Below are positions 16,677 through 24,926 of a DNA stretch of 64,000 bases, one piece after another. Each line of letters begins with the position of its first letter. The first letter of the stretch is position 1. Source of the DNA: Mesorhizobium prunaredense. GTDB lineage: Bacteria > Pseudomonadota > Alphaproteobacteria > Rhizobiales > Rhizobiaceae. The position numbers were made by a program, and so were the translations under genes. Below the pieces are notes generated by a model. That model had not been told where the DNA came from, searched no databases, and saw nothing but the letters and a program-made list of their open reading frames with translations. Location: positions 102,629 through 166,628 of the forward strand of contig NZ_FTPD01000045.1 of the NCBI RefSeq assembly GCF_900156895.1. Reading direction: 5' to 3'.

Positions 16677-17564
16677 ATGTTCGAACTGCTTGGAATTCCG
16701 CCACAGGTCCTGTTCGGGCAATTGCTGCTCGGGCTGATCAATGGGTCCTTCTATGCGGTTCTGAGCCTCGGGCTGGCGGTCATCTTCGGTCTGTTGAACA
16801 TCATCAATTTCACGCATGGCGCGCAGTACATGCTGGGCGCCTTCGGCGCCTGGATGCTGCTCAACTATCTCGGCGTCGGTTACTGGTGGGCTGTGTTCAT
16901 CGTCCCGCCGATCGTCGGCGTCACCGGCATCGTGCTCGAGCGCGTCCTGATCCGACGGCTCTATCACCTCGACCATCTCTACGGGCTGCTTCTCACTTTC
17001 GGGCTGGCGCTGATCATCGTCGGCTTCTTCCGCCAGTTTTTCGGTGTATCCGGCCTGCCGTACCGGCCGCCGCCGCTTCTGAACGGCGGGTACAATCTCG
17101 GCTTCATGTACCTGCCCAATTCGCGCGCCTGGGTGATCGTGGCTTCCCTCATCGTGTGCCTCGCGACCTGGTTCATCATCGAAAAGACCCGGCTTGGCGC
17201 CTATCTCAGGGCTGCGACCGAGAACCCGACCATGGTCGGCGCGTTCGGCATCAACGTGCCGCTGCTGGTCACGCTCACATATGGTTTTGGCGTCGCACTC
17301 GCGGGTTTCGCCGGCGTGCTCGCCGCGCCGATTTACGCAGTCAACCCGAACATGGGGGCAGACCTGATCATTGTCGTCTTCGCCGTCGTCGTCATCGGCG
17401 GCATGGGCTCGATCCTGGGCTCGATCCTCACCGGCTTCGGGCTTGGGCTGATCGAGGGTTTGACCCGCGTATTCTATCCGGAAGGCTCGGCGGTGGTGAT
17501 CTTTGTCATCATGGCGCTCGTGCTACTCGTCAAACCCGCGGGTCTGTTTGGACGGAGTGTGTGA
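16677..17564 (+). CDS. Liv-type ABC importer permease (LivH-like)
   Basis: A 295-residue inner-membrane permease with about eight hydrophobic segments. The family motif GLAVIFGLLNIINFTHGAQY lies near residue 32 and the coupling-loop region is MGSILGSILTGFGLGLIEG. Its stop overlaps the start of the next permease (ATGA at 17561-17566). Confidence 0.92.
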   Translation: MFELLGIPPQVLFGQLLLGLINGSFYAVLSLGLAVIFGLLNIINFTHGAQYMLGAFGAWMLLNYLGVGYWWAVFIVPPIVGVTGIVLERVLIRRLYHLDHLYGLLLTFGLALIIVGFFRQFFGVSGLPYRPPPLLNGGYNLGFMYLPNSRAWVIVASLIVCLATWFIIEKTRLGAYLRAATENPTMVGAFGINVPLLVTLTYGFGVALAGFAGVLAAPIYAVNPNMGADLIIVVFAVVVIGGMGSILGSILTGFGLGLIEGLTRVFYPEGSAVVIFVIMALVLLVKPAGLFGRSV

Positions 17565-18547
17565 TGACAACCGATACCAACCCGATCGCTATGGCTGCCA
17601 TAACGTCCGTCGGCGCCGCGGGCATGCCCCGTCATCACCTTGCGATCTTCGCCGCGCTCTTCGTCTTCCTCACCGCCGCGCCATTTCTGCTCTATCCGAT
17701 CTTTGTCATGAAGGTGCTGTGCTTCGCGCTGTTTGCCTGCGCCTTCAACCTGTTGCTCGGCTTTGGCGGTCTCCTGTCCTTCGGCCACGCAGCCTATTTC
17801 GGCATGGCGAGCTACGTCTCGGCCCATGCGGCAAAGGTGTGGGGCCTGACGCCTGAACTTGCCATTATCGCGGGCACGCTGGTGGCAGCCGTGCTCGGTC
17901 TCGCCATCGGCTCCCTCGCCATTCGCCGCCACGGCATCTATTTCGCCATGGTGACGCTGGCTTTTGCGCAGATGATCTATTTCTTCTCGCTGCAGGCGGC
18001 GTTTACCGGCGGCGAGGACGGCATCCAGGCCGTGCCGCGCGGCCATCTGTTCGGGCTGATCGACCTGCGTTCGAGCGAAGTTCTCTATTTCTTCGTCCTC
18101 GCCATCTTCTTCGCCGGCATATTGCTGATCTATCGGATCATCCATTCGCCGTTTGGACAGGTGTTGAAGGCGATCCGCGAGAACGAGCCGCGCGCGATCT
18201 CGCTAGGCTATCGGGTCAACCGCTACAAGCTCGCCGTATTCGTGCTGTCGGCCACGCTCGCCGGCGTCGCCGGCGCAACCAAGGCCATCGTGTTCCAGTT
18301 GGCATCGCTTACCGACGTCTACTGGACGATGTCCGGCGAAGTCGTGCTGATGACGCTGTTGGGCGGCATGGGCACGGTGTTCGGACCGATCGTCGGCGCG
18401 GCAGTCATCGTCACGATGCAGAACTACCTCGCGAGGTTCGGCGACTGGGTCACGATCGGCCAGGGCATCATCTTCGTCGTCGCGGTGCTGTCGTTCCGGG
18501 AAGGCATCGTTGGCGTCCTGGCAAAATGGATCCGAAAACCGCTCTGA
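17564..18547 (+). CDS. Liv-type ABC importer permease (LivM-like)
   Basis: A 327-residue second permease, with the LivM motif LLLGFGGLLSFGHAAYFGMA near residue 64 and the EAA-like loop VLKAIRENEPRAISLGYRV. The start at 17564 overlaps the previous stop; the frame open further upstream is antisense-like coding of the LivH gene. It is the last gene of the operon and converges on the PPC-domain gene at 18644 with a gap of about 95 bp that shows no clear terminator. Confidence 0.92.
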   Translation: MTTDTNPIAMAAITSVGAAGMPRHHLAIFAALFVFLTAAPFLLYPIFVMKVLCFALFACAFNLLLGFGGLLSFGHAAYFGMASYVSAHAAKVWGLTPELAIIAGTLVAAVLGLAIGSLAIRRHGIYFAMVTLAFAQMIYFFSLQAAFTGGEDGIQAVPRGHLFGLIDLRSSEVLYFFVLAIFFAGILLIYRIIHSPFGQVLKAIRENEPRAISLGYRVNRYKLAVFVLSATLAGVAGATKAIVFQLASLTDVYWTMSGEVVLMTLLGGMGTVFGPIVGAAVIVTMQNYLARFGDWVTIGQGIIFVVAVLSFREGIVGVLAKWIRKPL

Positions 18548-18643
18548 CCGGGTCGTGAAACCTGAATTTCGGATGATCTTCGGTCGATCCGATCAAGTGG
18601 GGCCGCAGCAGACACGGGCGCACAGCGTGGTCAGCATCCTCAA

Positions 18644-19507
18644 CTATGCAAGTTCCTCATCGGATGCGACAACCAGCAGTTCGAACGTCACGCAGACCGG
18701 GTTAGCGTCGCGGCGAAGGCGACCTGCTGATATCACACCGTCCATGCCGACCAGCGCGATGTCGAGCGTGCAGCGACCGGAGCGGATGCAACCATCCGTG
18801 ACGAGAACTTCCGTCGCATAGGAGGAAACGTCCGAGCCGTCGTCGAAATCCGCGCCGACCAGGCTGCCAATGCCCTGGATCGAGGCGTGGTCAATGCCGT
18901 GCCGTCGGCAGACGGCTTCGATCGCCTGGCCGATATCCTCGTTGGGCTTTACCGTGCAGACGGCTGCGCGGCGGCCGCGGCGCTCACCCAGGACCGGAGC
19001 CTTGATCGGCACGAAAAGGCGAAAACTCGTCTCGGCGTCGTCGCGCACGTCGAACAGTGCGCCCTCGATACCCCAGGCCGTGACCTCAACCGGCTCCGCC
19101 AGGTGCGAGTCGAGCGGCAGGAGATGGCCCATGCGGCGCATGCCGTCAGGGGTGCGCCAGATGCCATGGCAATGAAAAAATGGTCGCTCGTCGCGCCGGC
19201 CGGCGACGAGGCCCGCATCCTCGATGACCGTTATGCCTTCCGGTGCGAATGTATCGCTGTACCACGCGGCGTGCGTGCCATCGGGAGAGGCGGCGGGGAT
19301 GACGTAGCGCATTGGGTCAACCCGCGCGTTGCGCAGGCGGATATACCCGCCGCTGAACCCGGCGACCGCGAGGGCCTGCGCCACGGCGTCATTGATCGAG
19401 CTGGCGGCTTCAAGCCGCAGCGTCAGCGGCTCTGCGGCGCAGGGCATCGCTGCGAAACGTTCCGACGCGATCGGACCGGGATGGCGGATGCTGCGCATCG
19501 GAGCCAT
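18644..19507 (-). CDS. tandem PPC (DUF296)-domain protein
   Basis: A 287-residue protein with two PPC/DUF296-like halves. The first spans about residues 10-160 and contains the metal-ligand-like HCHGIWRTPDG and GHLLPLDSHLAEPVEV. The second spans about 180-285 and contains IGSLVGADFDDGSDVSSYAT. PPC domains occur alone in bacteria and with AT-hooks in plants. No AT-hook is visible here, so it is more likely an enzyme or small-molecule-binding protein. The ATG at 19507 lies 1 bp after the stop of the SDR gene. Last gene of the TRAP/CoA-ligase operon, where it may act on a pathway intermediate (inference). Confidence 0.72.
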   Translation of the reverse strand: MAPMRSIRHPGPIASERFAAMPCAAEPLTLRLEAASSINDAVAQALAVAGFSGGYIRLRNARVDPMRYVIPAASPDGTHAAWYSDTFAPEGITVIEDAGLVAGRRDERPFFHCHGIWRTPDGMRRMGHLLPLDSHLAEPVEVTAWGIEGALFDVRDDAETSFRLFVPIKAPVLGERRGRRAAVCTVKPNEDIGQAIEAVCRRHGIDHASIQGIGSLVGADFDDGSDVSSYATEVLVTDGCIRSGRCTLDIALVGMDGVISAGRLRRDANPVCVTFELLVVASDEELA

Positions 19508-19508
19508 C

Positions 19509-20267
19509 TCAGGCGACAAGGCCGGCATGGATGAAGCCGCCATCGACGGCGAGAATCTGGCCGTTGATGTAGCTGGCCTCGCCTGAAATCAGGAAAGCCA
19601 CCGCTGCCGCGATCTCGCGCGGCGTGCCGTAGCGGCGCTGCGGCACCCGATCCAACCACTGTCGGCGAACGTCCTCGGTGTGGACGGCCTGCGTCAACGG
19701 CGTATCGATCGGCCCGGGTGCGACGGCGTTGACGCGGATGCCATCGACGCCGAGCTCGTTGGCCATGACGAGCGTGAGCAGATTCTGGCCGCCCTTCGAT
19801 GCGCCGTAGGCGCTGCGGCCCTTGTTGCCGCAAAGGCCAGAAACAGAGGTGATATTGACAATCGCTCCCGGCAGCTTCCGTTCGAGCCAGTAGCGCGCCG
19901 CAGCCCGCGAGACGATGAAAGTTCCGGTGAGGTTCACGTCGACAATGCGGCGGAAATCCTCGACGCTGGTCTCGACCGACGGCCGGTCCATCGCGATGCC
20001 GGCGCAATTCACGACCGCGGCGAGGCTGTGCGCGGCGGTGATCCGGCCGATGGCCTCGTCGACAGCCGCTTCGTCGACGACGTTGCAGACGATGCCGCGT
20101 TCCTCGCTCAGGCCGAGATCCGTGCAGGCCGAACCCAGCGCTGGCGCGGCGAGGTCGAGAAGGAAGACCTCGAAGCCGCGCTCGGTCAGCAGGCGCGCGG
20201 TCTCAAGGCCGATGCCCGATGCGCCGCCGGTGATCGCCACGGCGCGGCTTTGGTGGCTGCTGTTCAT
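19509..20267 (-). CDS. short-chain dehydrogenase/reductase (SDR)
   Basis: A 252-residue classical SDR. The nucleotide motif is TGGASGIG near the N-terminus, with NCAGIAM in place of NNAG. Catalytic Ser lies in NITSVSG, Tyr and Lys in SAYGASKGG, and the PG motif is AVAPGPIDTPL. It should oxidise or reduce an alcohol/ketone with NAD(P)H. It sits 10 bp downstream of the acyl-CoA ligase gene in the catabolic operon. Confidence 0.9.
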   Translation of the reverse strand: MNSSHQSRAVAITGGASGIGLETARLLTERGFEVFLLDLAAPALGSACTDLGLSEERGIVCNVVDEAAVDEAIGRITAAHSLAAVVNCAGIAMDRPSVETSVEDFRRIVDVNLTGTFIVSRAAARYWLERKLPGAIVNITSVSGLCGNKGRSAYGASKGGQNLLTLVMANELGVDGIRVNAVAPGPIDTPLTQAVHTEDVRRQWLDRVPQRRYGTPREIAAAVAFLISGEASYINGQILAVDGGFIHAGLVA

Positions 20268-20277
20268 CGCCTGCTCC

Positions 20278-21903
20278 TCATGCCGAGAGCTGCCGCTCGG
20301 ACGGTCCCAACTCGCCGCGGCGCTCCAGCTCTTCGCGAATCAGCTTCTTGGCGATCTTGCCATAGGCCGATTTGGGCATCGTCTCCCACCACACGAAGCG
20401 CTTGGGCATCTTGTAGCGGGCGAGCTTGCCTTCCAGCCAGCGCTCAATCTCGATCGTTTCGCGCACAACGCCGGCGCGGGCGACGCAAACCGCGACGCCG
20501 ACCTCGCCCCAGACGGGATCGCGAATGCCGAGAACGGCGGCTTCGCTGATGTCGGGATGGAGCAGGATCTTCTCCTCGATCTCGCGCGGATAGATGTTGG
20601 AGCCGCCGGAGATATACATGTCGGACGAGCGGCCAGTGATGTAGACGAAGCCGTCCTCGGCCATGTGGCCCAGATCGCCGGTGCGGAACCAGCCGTTGCG
20701 GAACGCTGCGGCGTTGGCTTGCGGGTTGTCGTAATAGCTGGCGAAGACTGCCGGCCCGATCACGCAGATTTCGCCGGTTTCGCCCGGCGAGACGGCATTG
20801 CCGGCGTCGTCCTGGATCTCGACCTGCATGGCCGTGCGCTCGAAACCGCAGGTTCCGATGCGCGCTTGCGGGCCATCCTCGACGGAATGATAGGAAGGAG
20901 GCTGCACAGTGATATTGCCCGTGACTTCCCCCAGGCCAAAATACTGGACCAGAACCGGCCCCAGCTTCTCGAGCGCCCGCTTCTGGTCGGCGCGGTACAT
21001 CGGCGCACCGGCATAGATGACATAGCGCAACGAGGAATGGTCGAACCGGTCGACGCTGTCGTCTTCGACGAGCATCTTGAGGATGGTCGGCACGGTGAAG
21101 GCGTTGGTCACCCGCCATTTTTCGATCAGCGTCCAGACCGTCGGCACGTCGAGCTTGTCGGTTGGCAGGAGGATAGACTTGGCGCCGTGCGCCACCTGCA
21201 CGAGTTGATGAATGCCGGCCCCATGCGACAGCGGCGCCACCACGATCGAGACGTCGTCGCGGGTCGTGCCGGGCATCAGGTCGCACAGATGATTGGTGAT
21301 GACAAAGCCCATTTGGCCATGCGTGAGCACGGCGGCCTTCGGCCGGCCGGTCGTGCCGGAGGTGAAGAAGAACCAGCAGGGATCGTCGCGATCAACGGCG
21401 ACGCTGGCAACGGTCCGGCCGGCAAAACGGGCGGCGACGGCGTCGTAGTCATCGCCGAATTCGGCCGCGCCGATCGACAGGACGAAGTCGATCCCGGGGG
21501 CTGTTTCCCGGCAGGCAGCAGCATGAGCCGGGAAGCCCGCGCCGCAGATCAGGCCACGCGCGCCGCTCGCCTTGGCGAGGTAGGCGACTTCGTCCGGCGA
21601 CTGACGGTAGTTCGCAGGCACCCAGACGGCCCCGAGCCGGAAGCAGGCGAACATTGATTCGAACATCTGGTTGCAATTGGCCGACTGGACGAGGATTCGG
21701 TCGCCCTTTGTCACGCCGAACTCTTCGCGGAGTGCGGCGGCCATCGCGTTGACGCGCGCTTCCATCTCGCGCCATGTCCACTGCCGCTCGCGCCAGACGA
21801 AGCCAATATCGTGCGGATTGCGGCGTGCCGCCTGGGTCAAAAAATGCGAGAGGTTCATGACGCGCGTGGAGGAAGGCGTCACGCCGCCTGGGGCCATGGT
21901 CAT
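20278..21903 (-). CDS. acyl-CoA ligase (AMP-forming, ANL superfamily)
   Basis: A 541-residue ligase that would activate a carboxylic acid to its CoA thioester. Motifs are FFFTSGTTGRPKAAVLTHG (P-loop), YFGLGEVTGN, GWFRTGDLGHMAEDGF with ITGRSSDMYISGGSNIYP (hinge/A8), and the A10 lysine region PKSAYGKIAKKLI. The ATG at 21903 overlaps the stop of the upstream remnant as TGATG. The substrate is unknown; with a TRAP carboxylate transporter in the operon, an imported aliphatic or aromatic acid is the natural guess. Confidence 0.92.
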   Translation of the reverse strand: MTMAPGGVTPSSTRVMNLSHFLTQAARRNPHDIGFVWRERQWTWREMEARVNAMAAALREEFGVTKGDRILVQSANCNQMFESMFACFRLGAVWVPANYRQSPDEVAYLAKASGARGLICGAGFPAHAAACRETAPGIDFVLSIGAAEFGDDYDAVAARFAGRTVASVAVDRDDPCWFFFTSGTTGRPKAAVLTHGQMGFVITNHLCDLMPGTTRDDVSIVVAPLSHGAGIHQLVQVAHGAKSILLPTDKLDVPTVWTLIEKWRVTNAFTVPTILKMLVEDDSVDRFDHSSLRYVIYAGAPMYRADQKRALEKLGPVLVQYFGLGEVTGNITVQPPSYHSVEDGPQARIGTCGFERTAMQVEIQDDAGNAVSPGETGEICVIGPAVFASYYDNPQANAAAFRNGWFRTGDLGHMAEDGFVYITGRSSDMYISGGSNIYPREIEEKILLHPDISEAAVLGIRDPVWGEVGVAVCVARAGVVRETIEIERWLEGKLARYKMPKRFVWWETMPKSAYGKIAKKLIREELERRGELGPSERQLSA

Positions 21904-22079
21904 CACTTCGCGCGCTCCAGCAACGACACGTAGACGAAGATGGCGGCGACGTCGCCGGGCTCGACGTCGGCATGAGCAAGCGTGGGCGCCGCTGCCGTCG
22001 CCATCGACTGCCCGGTGTTTTCCAATTCCGACTTTCCGAACGCGGAATGCGCCGATCCGACGATCTGAGCCTTCGTCAT
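21903..22079 (-). pseudogene. thiolase N-terminal remnant (58 codons), internally deleted
   Basis: The first ~47 residues (from MTKAQIVGSAHSAFGKSELE to GDVAAIFV) match the start of a thiolase-like/SCP2-type acetyltransferase of roughly 390 residues. The frame then jumps to an unrelated tail YVSLLERAK and stops. The active-site Cys and His regions are absent. The start overlaps the IclR stop (ATGA) and has AGGAGG upstream; the stop overlaps the ligase ATG (TGATG). An in-frame deletion that kept translational coupling is the simplest reading. Confidence 0.6.
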
Positions 22080-22933
22080 TGTGACAACCTCCTGGTGCGC
22101 GGCTTTAAAGTGGGGTGCTCGCGCATATGCGCGCGCGAGGCGAACATCTGGGCAAGCCGTTCCTCGACGCGCTTTGCCTCCTGCATGAGATATCCGACGA
22201 GTTCGACCTGTCTTGCCGGCTGCATCCGGCTGTCGATCGCCGCGATCGACAGTGCGCCGACTGGCCTTGCGTCCGCGCTGCGAAGCACAACCCCGACCCC
22301 CCAGGAATTGGCGACGATGCGGCCGGGATTGAGCGAATAGCCGTTGGCCCGCGTCGTTTCGACGTCGCGCCGGATCTGCTCGACCGGGAGCATTGGGTAG
22401 TCGGATCTGAGCACCGCGTCATTGGCGGCCAGCACCGCTTCCACTTCCTCGTCGGGGAGTGCGGCGAGCATGGCGAGCGAGCCGGCGCCGACGCCCAGTG
22501 GATGCTCGAAGCCGGCCTGCAGCGCGTGGGTCCTGACCGGGTAGGTCCCTTCCTCGCGATAGAGGCAGACTGAGTATGTGTCGCGGCGAACCGAGAGGAA
22601 GCTGGCATCTTCGGTCTTCTTCGAAAGGCGCAGCAGACTTTCCATCGAGACCTGAAGCAAGCCGAAACGTCGCGAGGCGAGGCTGCCCAGCACGTAAGCC
22701 TCCTCGCCGAGATAATAGCGCCGCGTCGTCTCGTCCTGCTCGATCATTCCCGCGCGTATCAGCGCCAGGAGCAGGCGGCGCGTTGTCGGCTTGTTGAGCC
22801 CACTCTCTTCGACGATATCGGAGAGCGAAACGCCGCGGTCGGCGTGCCGGCCGACCATCGAAAGAAGGCTGAGCGCCCGGTCGACGCTCTGCGAGCCGGT
22901 CTGATCGCGTTCTGAGGGCGGCGCGATGTCCAT
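22076..22933 (-). CDS. IclR-family transcriptional regulator
   Basis: A 285-residue regulator. The N-terminal winged HTH (SQSVDRALSLLSMVGRHADR, then LSDIVEESGLNKPTTRRLLL) covers about residues 12-80, followed by an IclR effector domain (YYLGEEAYVLGSLA to residue 270) ending in a Gln/Arg-rich tail. The ATG at 22933 lies 2 bp from the end of the SDR gene. Being inside the operon it probably controls it, binding a small aromatic or carboxylic ligand; candidate sites lie upstream of the TRAP genes at 26902-26958. Confidence 0.9.
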   Translation of the reverse strand: MDIAPPSERDQTGSQSVDRALSLLSMVGRHADRGVSLSDIVEESGLNKPTTRRLLLALIRAGMIEQDETTRRYYLGEEAYVLGSLASRRFGLLQVSMESLLRLSKKTEDASFLSVRRDTYSVCLYREEGTYPVRTHALQAGFEHPLGVGAGSLAMLAALPDEEVEAVLAANDAVLRSDYPMLPVEQIRRDVETTRANGYSLNPGRIVANSWGVGVVLRSADARPVGALSIAAIDSRMQPARQVELVGYLMQEAKRVEERLAQMFASRAHMREHPTLKPRTRRLSQ

Positions 22934-22935
22934 GG

Positions 22936-23742
22936 TCAGCGCAGCTCGCAGACGGCGCAGCTTTGGCCGCCGTCGACAGGCAGGCAAACGCCGGTGACGA
23001 AGCGCGCCTCCTCGGAGGCAAGAAACACGGCCGCCGCAGCGACGTCCCACGCTGTTCCCATCCTGCCCATCGGCACCATGGCGTTGCGGGCGACCACCAT
23101 CTCGTCAGCCGAGCCGTATTGGCCGGAAATCTGCTTATAGATCATCGGCGTGTCGATCAGGCCCGGCATGATGCAGTTGGCGCGAATACCTTGCCGGGCA
23201 TATTGCATGGCCAGCGCCACGGTGGCCTGGTTCACCGCGGCCTTGGCCGCACAATAGGCGAAATAGGGATAACCGACGTAGCGTATCGCGGCGAGTGACG
23301 AGATATTGACGATCGCACCGCCGCCGCCCTTGAGCATATGCGGCAACACCGCCTTGGCGGTGCGGTAGACCGGTCCGATATTGAGATCGAGGGCGGCCTG
23401 GAACGCGTCCTCATCGAGTTCAACGGGACCGCCCATATGGGTCACGCCGACATTGTTGTGCAGGATGTCAATGGCGCCGAACGCTTCCATTGCTGCCGCT
23501 GCTGCCAACTCGACTGAGCCCAGATTGGTCACATCGGCCGACAACGCGATCGCCTGGTTGCCTTCGTCGCGGATGATCGCCGCGGTTTCAGCGGCGGCCG
23601 CCGCTGCGAGATCGACGCAGGCGACACGCGCGCCTTCGCGCGCGAAGGCGACCGCCGCTGCCTTGCCGTTGCCCCAGCCGGGTCCGGACGACCCGGCGCC
23701 GAAGACGATTGCGGATTTTCCCCTGAGCCGGTCGACCACCAT
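22936..23742 (-). CDS. short-chain dehydrogenase/reductase (SDR), second in operon
   Basis: A 268-residue SDR. The glycine motif is unusual: GAGSSGPGWGNG in place of TGxxxGIG, with an insertion of about two residues. NNVG, NISSLAA (Ser), YFAYCAAK (Tyr/Lys) and CIMPGLIDTPM are intact, so it should be active. The ATG at 23742 follows AAGGAATTC. It lies between the TRAP binding-protein gene and the IclR gene. Confidence 0.88.
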   Translation of the reverse strand: MVVDRLRGKSAIVFGAGSSGPGWGNGKAAAVAFAREGARVACVDLAAAAAAETAAIIRDEGNQAIALSADVTNLGSVELAAAAAMEAFGAIDILHNNVGVTHMGGPVELDEDAFQAALDLNIGPVYRTAKAVLPHMLKGGGGAIVNISSLAAIRYVGYPYFAYCAAKAAVNQATVALAMQYARQGIRANCIMPGLIDTPMIYKQISGQYGSADEMVVARNAMVPMGRMGTAWDVAAAAVFLASEEARFVTGVCLPVDGGQSCAVCELR

Positions 23743-23880
23743 CGAATTCCTTACAAAATCGCGGCTGTTATCGGGCGGTTGAGCCACATGCCTGCCCGCC
23801 AGAGTTTCGTTTTCCGCATGTCCCGCCCGAAGCGCCGCGACGTTTGTTGCGCGACCTTCGGTCGGGGAGCGGCCCTGCGC

Positions 23881-24897
23881 TCAGGTCAGGCTGGCGCCAA
23901 CAGCCTTTTCCAGGATGGCCCAGGCTTCGTCGCCGTACTTGCCCTTCCACTCGGAGTAGAAGCCGGCGTCCTTCAGCGTCTGCCGGAACGGGGCCGCATC
24001 CGGATGGTTGATCTTCATGCCCTTGGCGGCGAGCTCCTGCTCAAGCGTGGCATTGAGCTTGGCGACGTCCTCGCGCTCCTTCACGCCGGCCTCGTTGAGG
24101 TTCCTGGCGACGATCTCGCGCACGTCTTGCGGCATCGCCTCCCAAGCCCGCTTGTTGGCGAGGAACCAGAAGCCGTCCCACATGTGGTTGGTGACCGAGC
24201 AGAACTGCTGCACCTCGTAGAGCTTGGCCGTCGAGATGATGGCGAACGGGTTTTCCTGCCCGTCGACAATCTTCGTCTGCAGCGCCGAATACACTTCGGC
24301 GAAGTTGATGCTGGCCGGCGCCGACTTGAAGGCGGTGAACATCGAGGTCCAGAGCGGGCTGACCGGGACGCGAATCTTGAAGCCTTCGAGGTTCGCGGGC
24401 GTCTCGATCGGGCCGACGGAACTGGTGATCTGGCGGAAGCCGTTGTCCCAGATCTTCTCCATGACGACCAGGTTCGATTTCTCGATCTCGCCGCGTACAT
24501 ATTTGCCGACGTCGCCATCCATCGCCGCCCACACCGCGTCGTAGTCCGAGAAGGCAAAGCCGATGCCGCTGATCGAGGCATTGGCGACGAGCGTGGAAAG
24601 GATCAGCGGCGACAGGGTGAAGAATTCGACGCCGCCCGAGCGAACCTGGCTCAGCATGTCGGTGTCGGCGCCGAGTTGGTTGCTGGGGAATATCTGGATG
24701 GCAACGCGGCCGCCGGTCTCCTCGCGGATTTTCTCGACGGCTTCCTGCGCGCGCAGGTTCATCGGGTGGGTGAGCGGCAGGTTGTTGGCGTATTTGTAGT
24801 TGAACTCCGCCGCCTGCGCCCCGGCGTAGCGGATGGTGCTGACGAGCGGGATGGATGCGGCTGCGCCAATCATCAAGCTTCGGCGGGTGATGGTCAT
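23881..24897 (-). CDS. TRAP transporter substrate-binding protein (DctP family)
   Basis: A 338-residue periplasmic receptor. The N-terminus MTITRRSLMIGAAASIPLVS has a twin-arginine-like motif with cleavage near AGAQA. The carboxylate-binding Arg region (EGFKIRVPVSPLW) and the motif YSALQTKIVDGQENPF are typical of DctP. It binds an organic acid for the fused DctQM permease encoded 29 bp upstream. Confidence 0.92.
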   Translation of the reverse strand: MTITRRSLMIGAAASIPLVSTIRYAGAQAAEFNYKYANNLPLTHPMNLRAQEAVEKIREETGGRVAIQIFPSNQLGADTDMLSQVRSGGVEFFTLSPLILSTLVANASISGIGFAFSDYDAVWAAMDGDVGKYVRGEIEKSNLVVMEKIWDNGFRQITSSVGPIETPANLEGFKIRVPVSPLWTSMFTAFKSAPASINFAEVYSALQTKIVDGQENPFAIISTAKLYEVQQFCSVTNHMWDGFWFLANKRAWEAMPQDVREIVARNLNEAGVKEREDVAKLNATLEQELAAKGMKINHPDAAPFRQTLKDAGFYSEWKGKYGDEAWAILEKAVGASLT

Positions 24898-24926
24898 CGT
24901 GTTTCCTCCTGGTTGAATCCGAGTGG

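Noticed and set aside
16886..17563. Open frame running through the LivH gene into LivM, suggesting a much longer LivM
   Set aside because: The upstream part is only an alternate frame of LivH. The ATG at 17564, overlapping the LivH stop, gives the normal family length.
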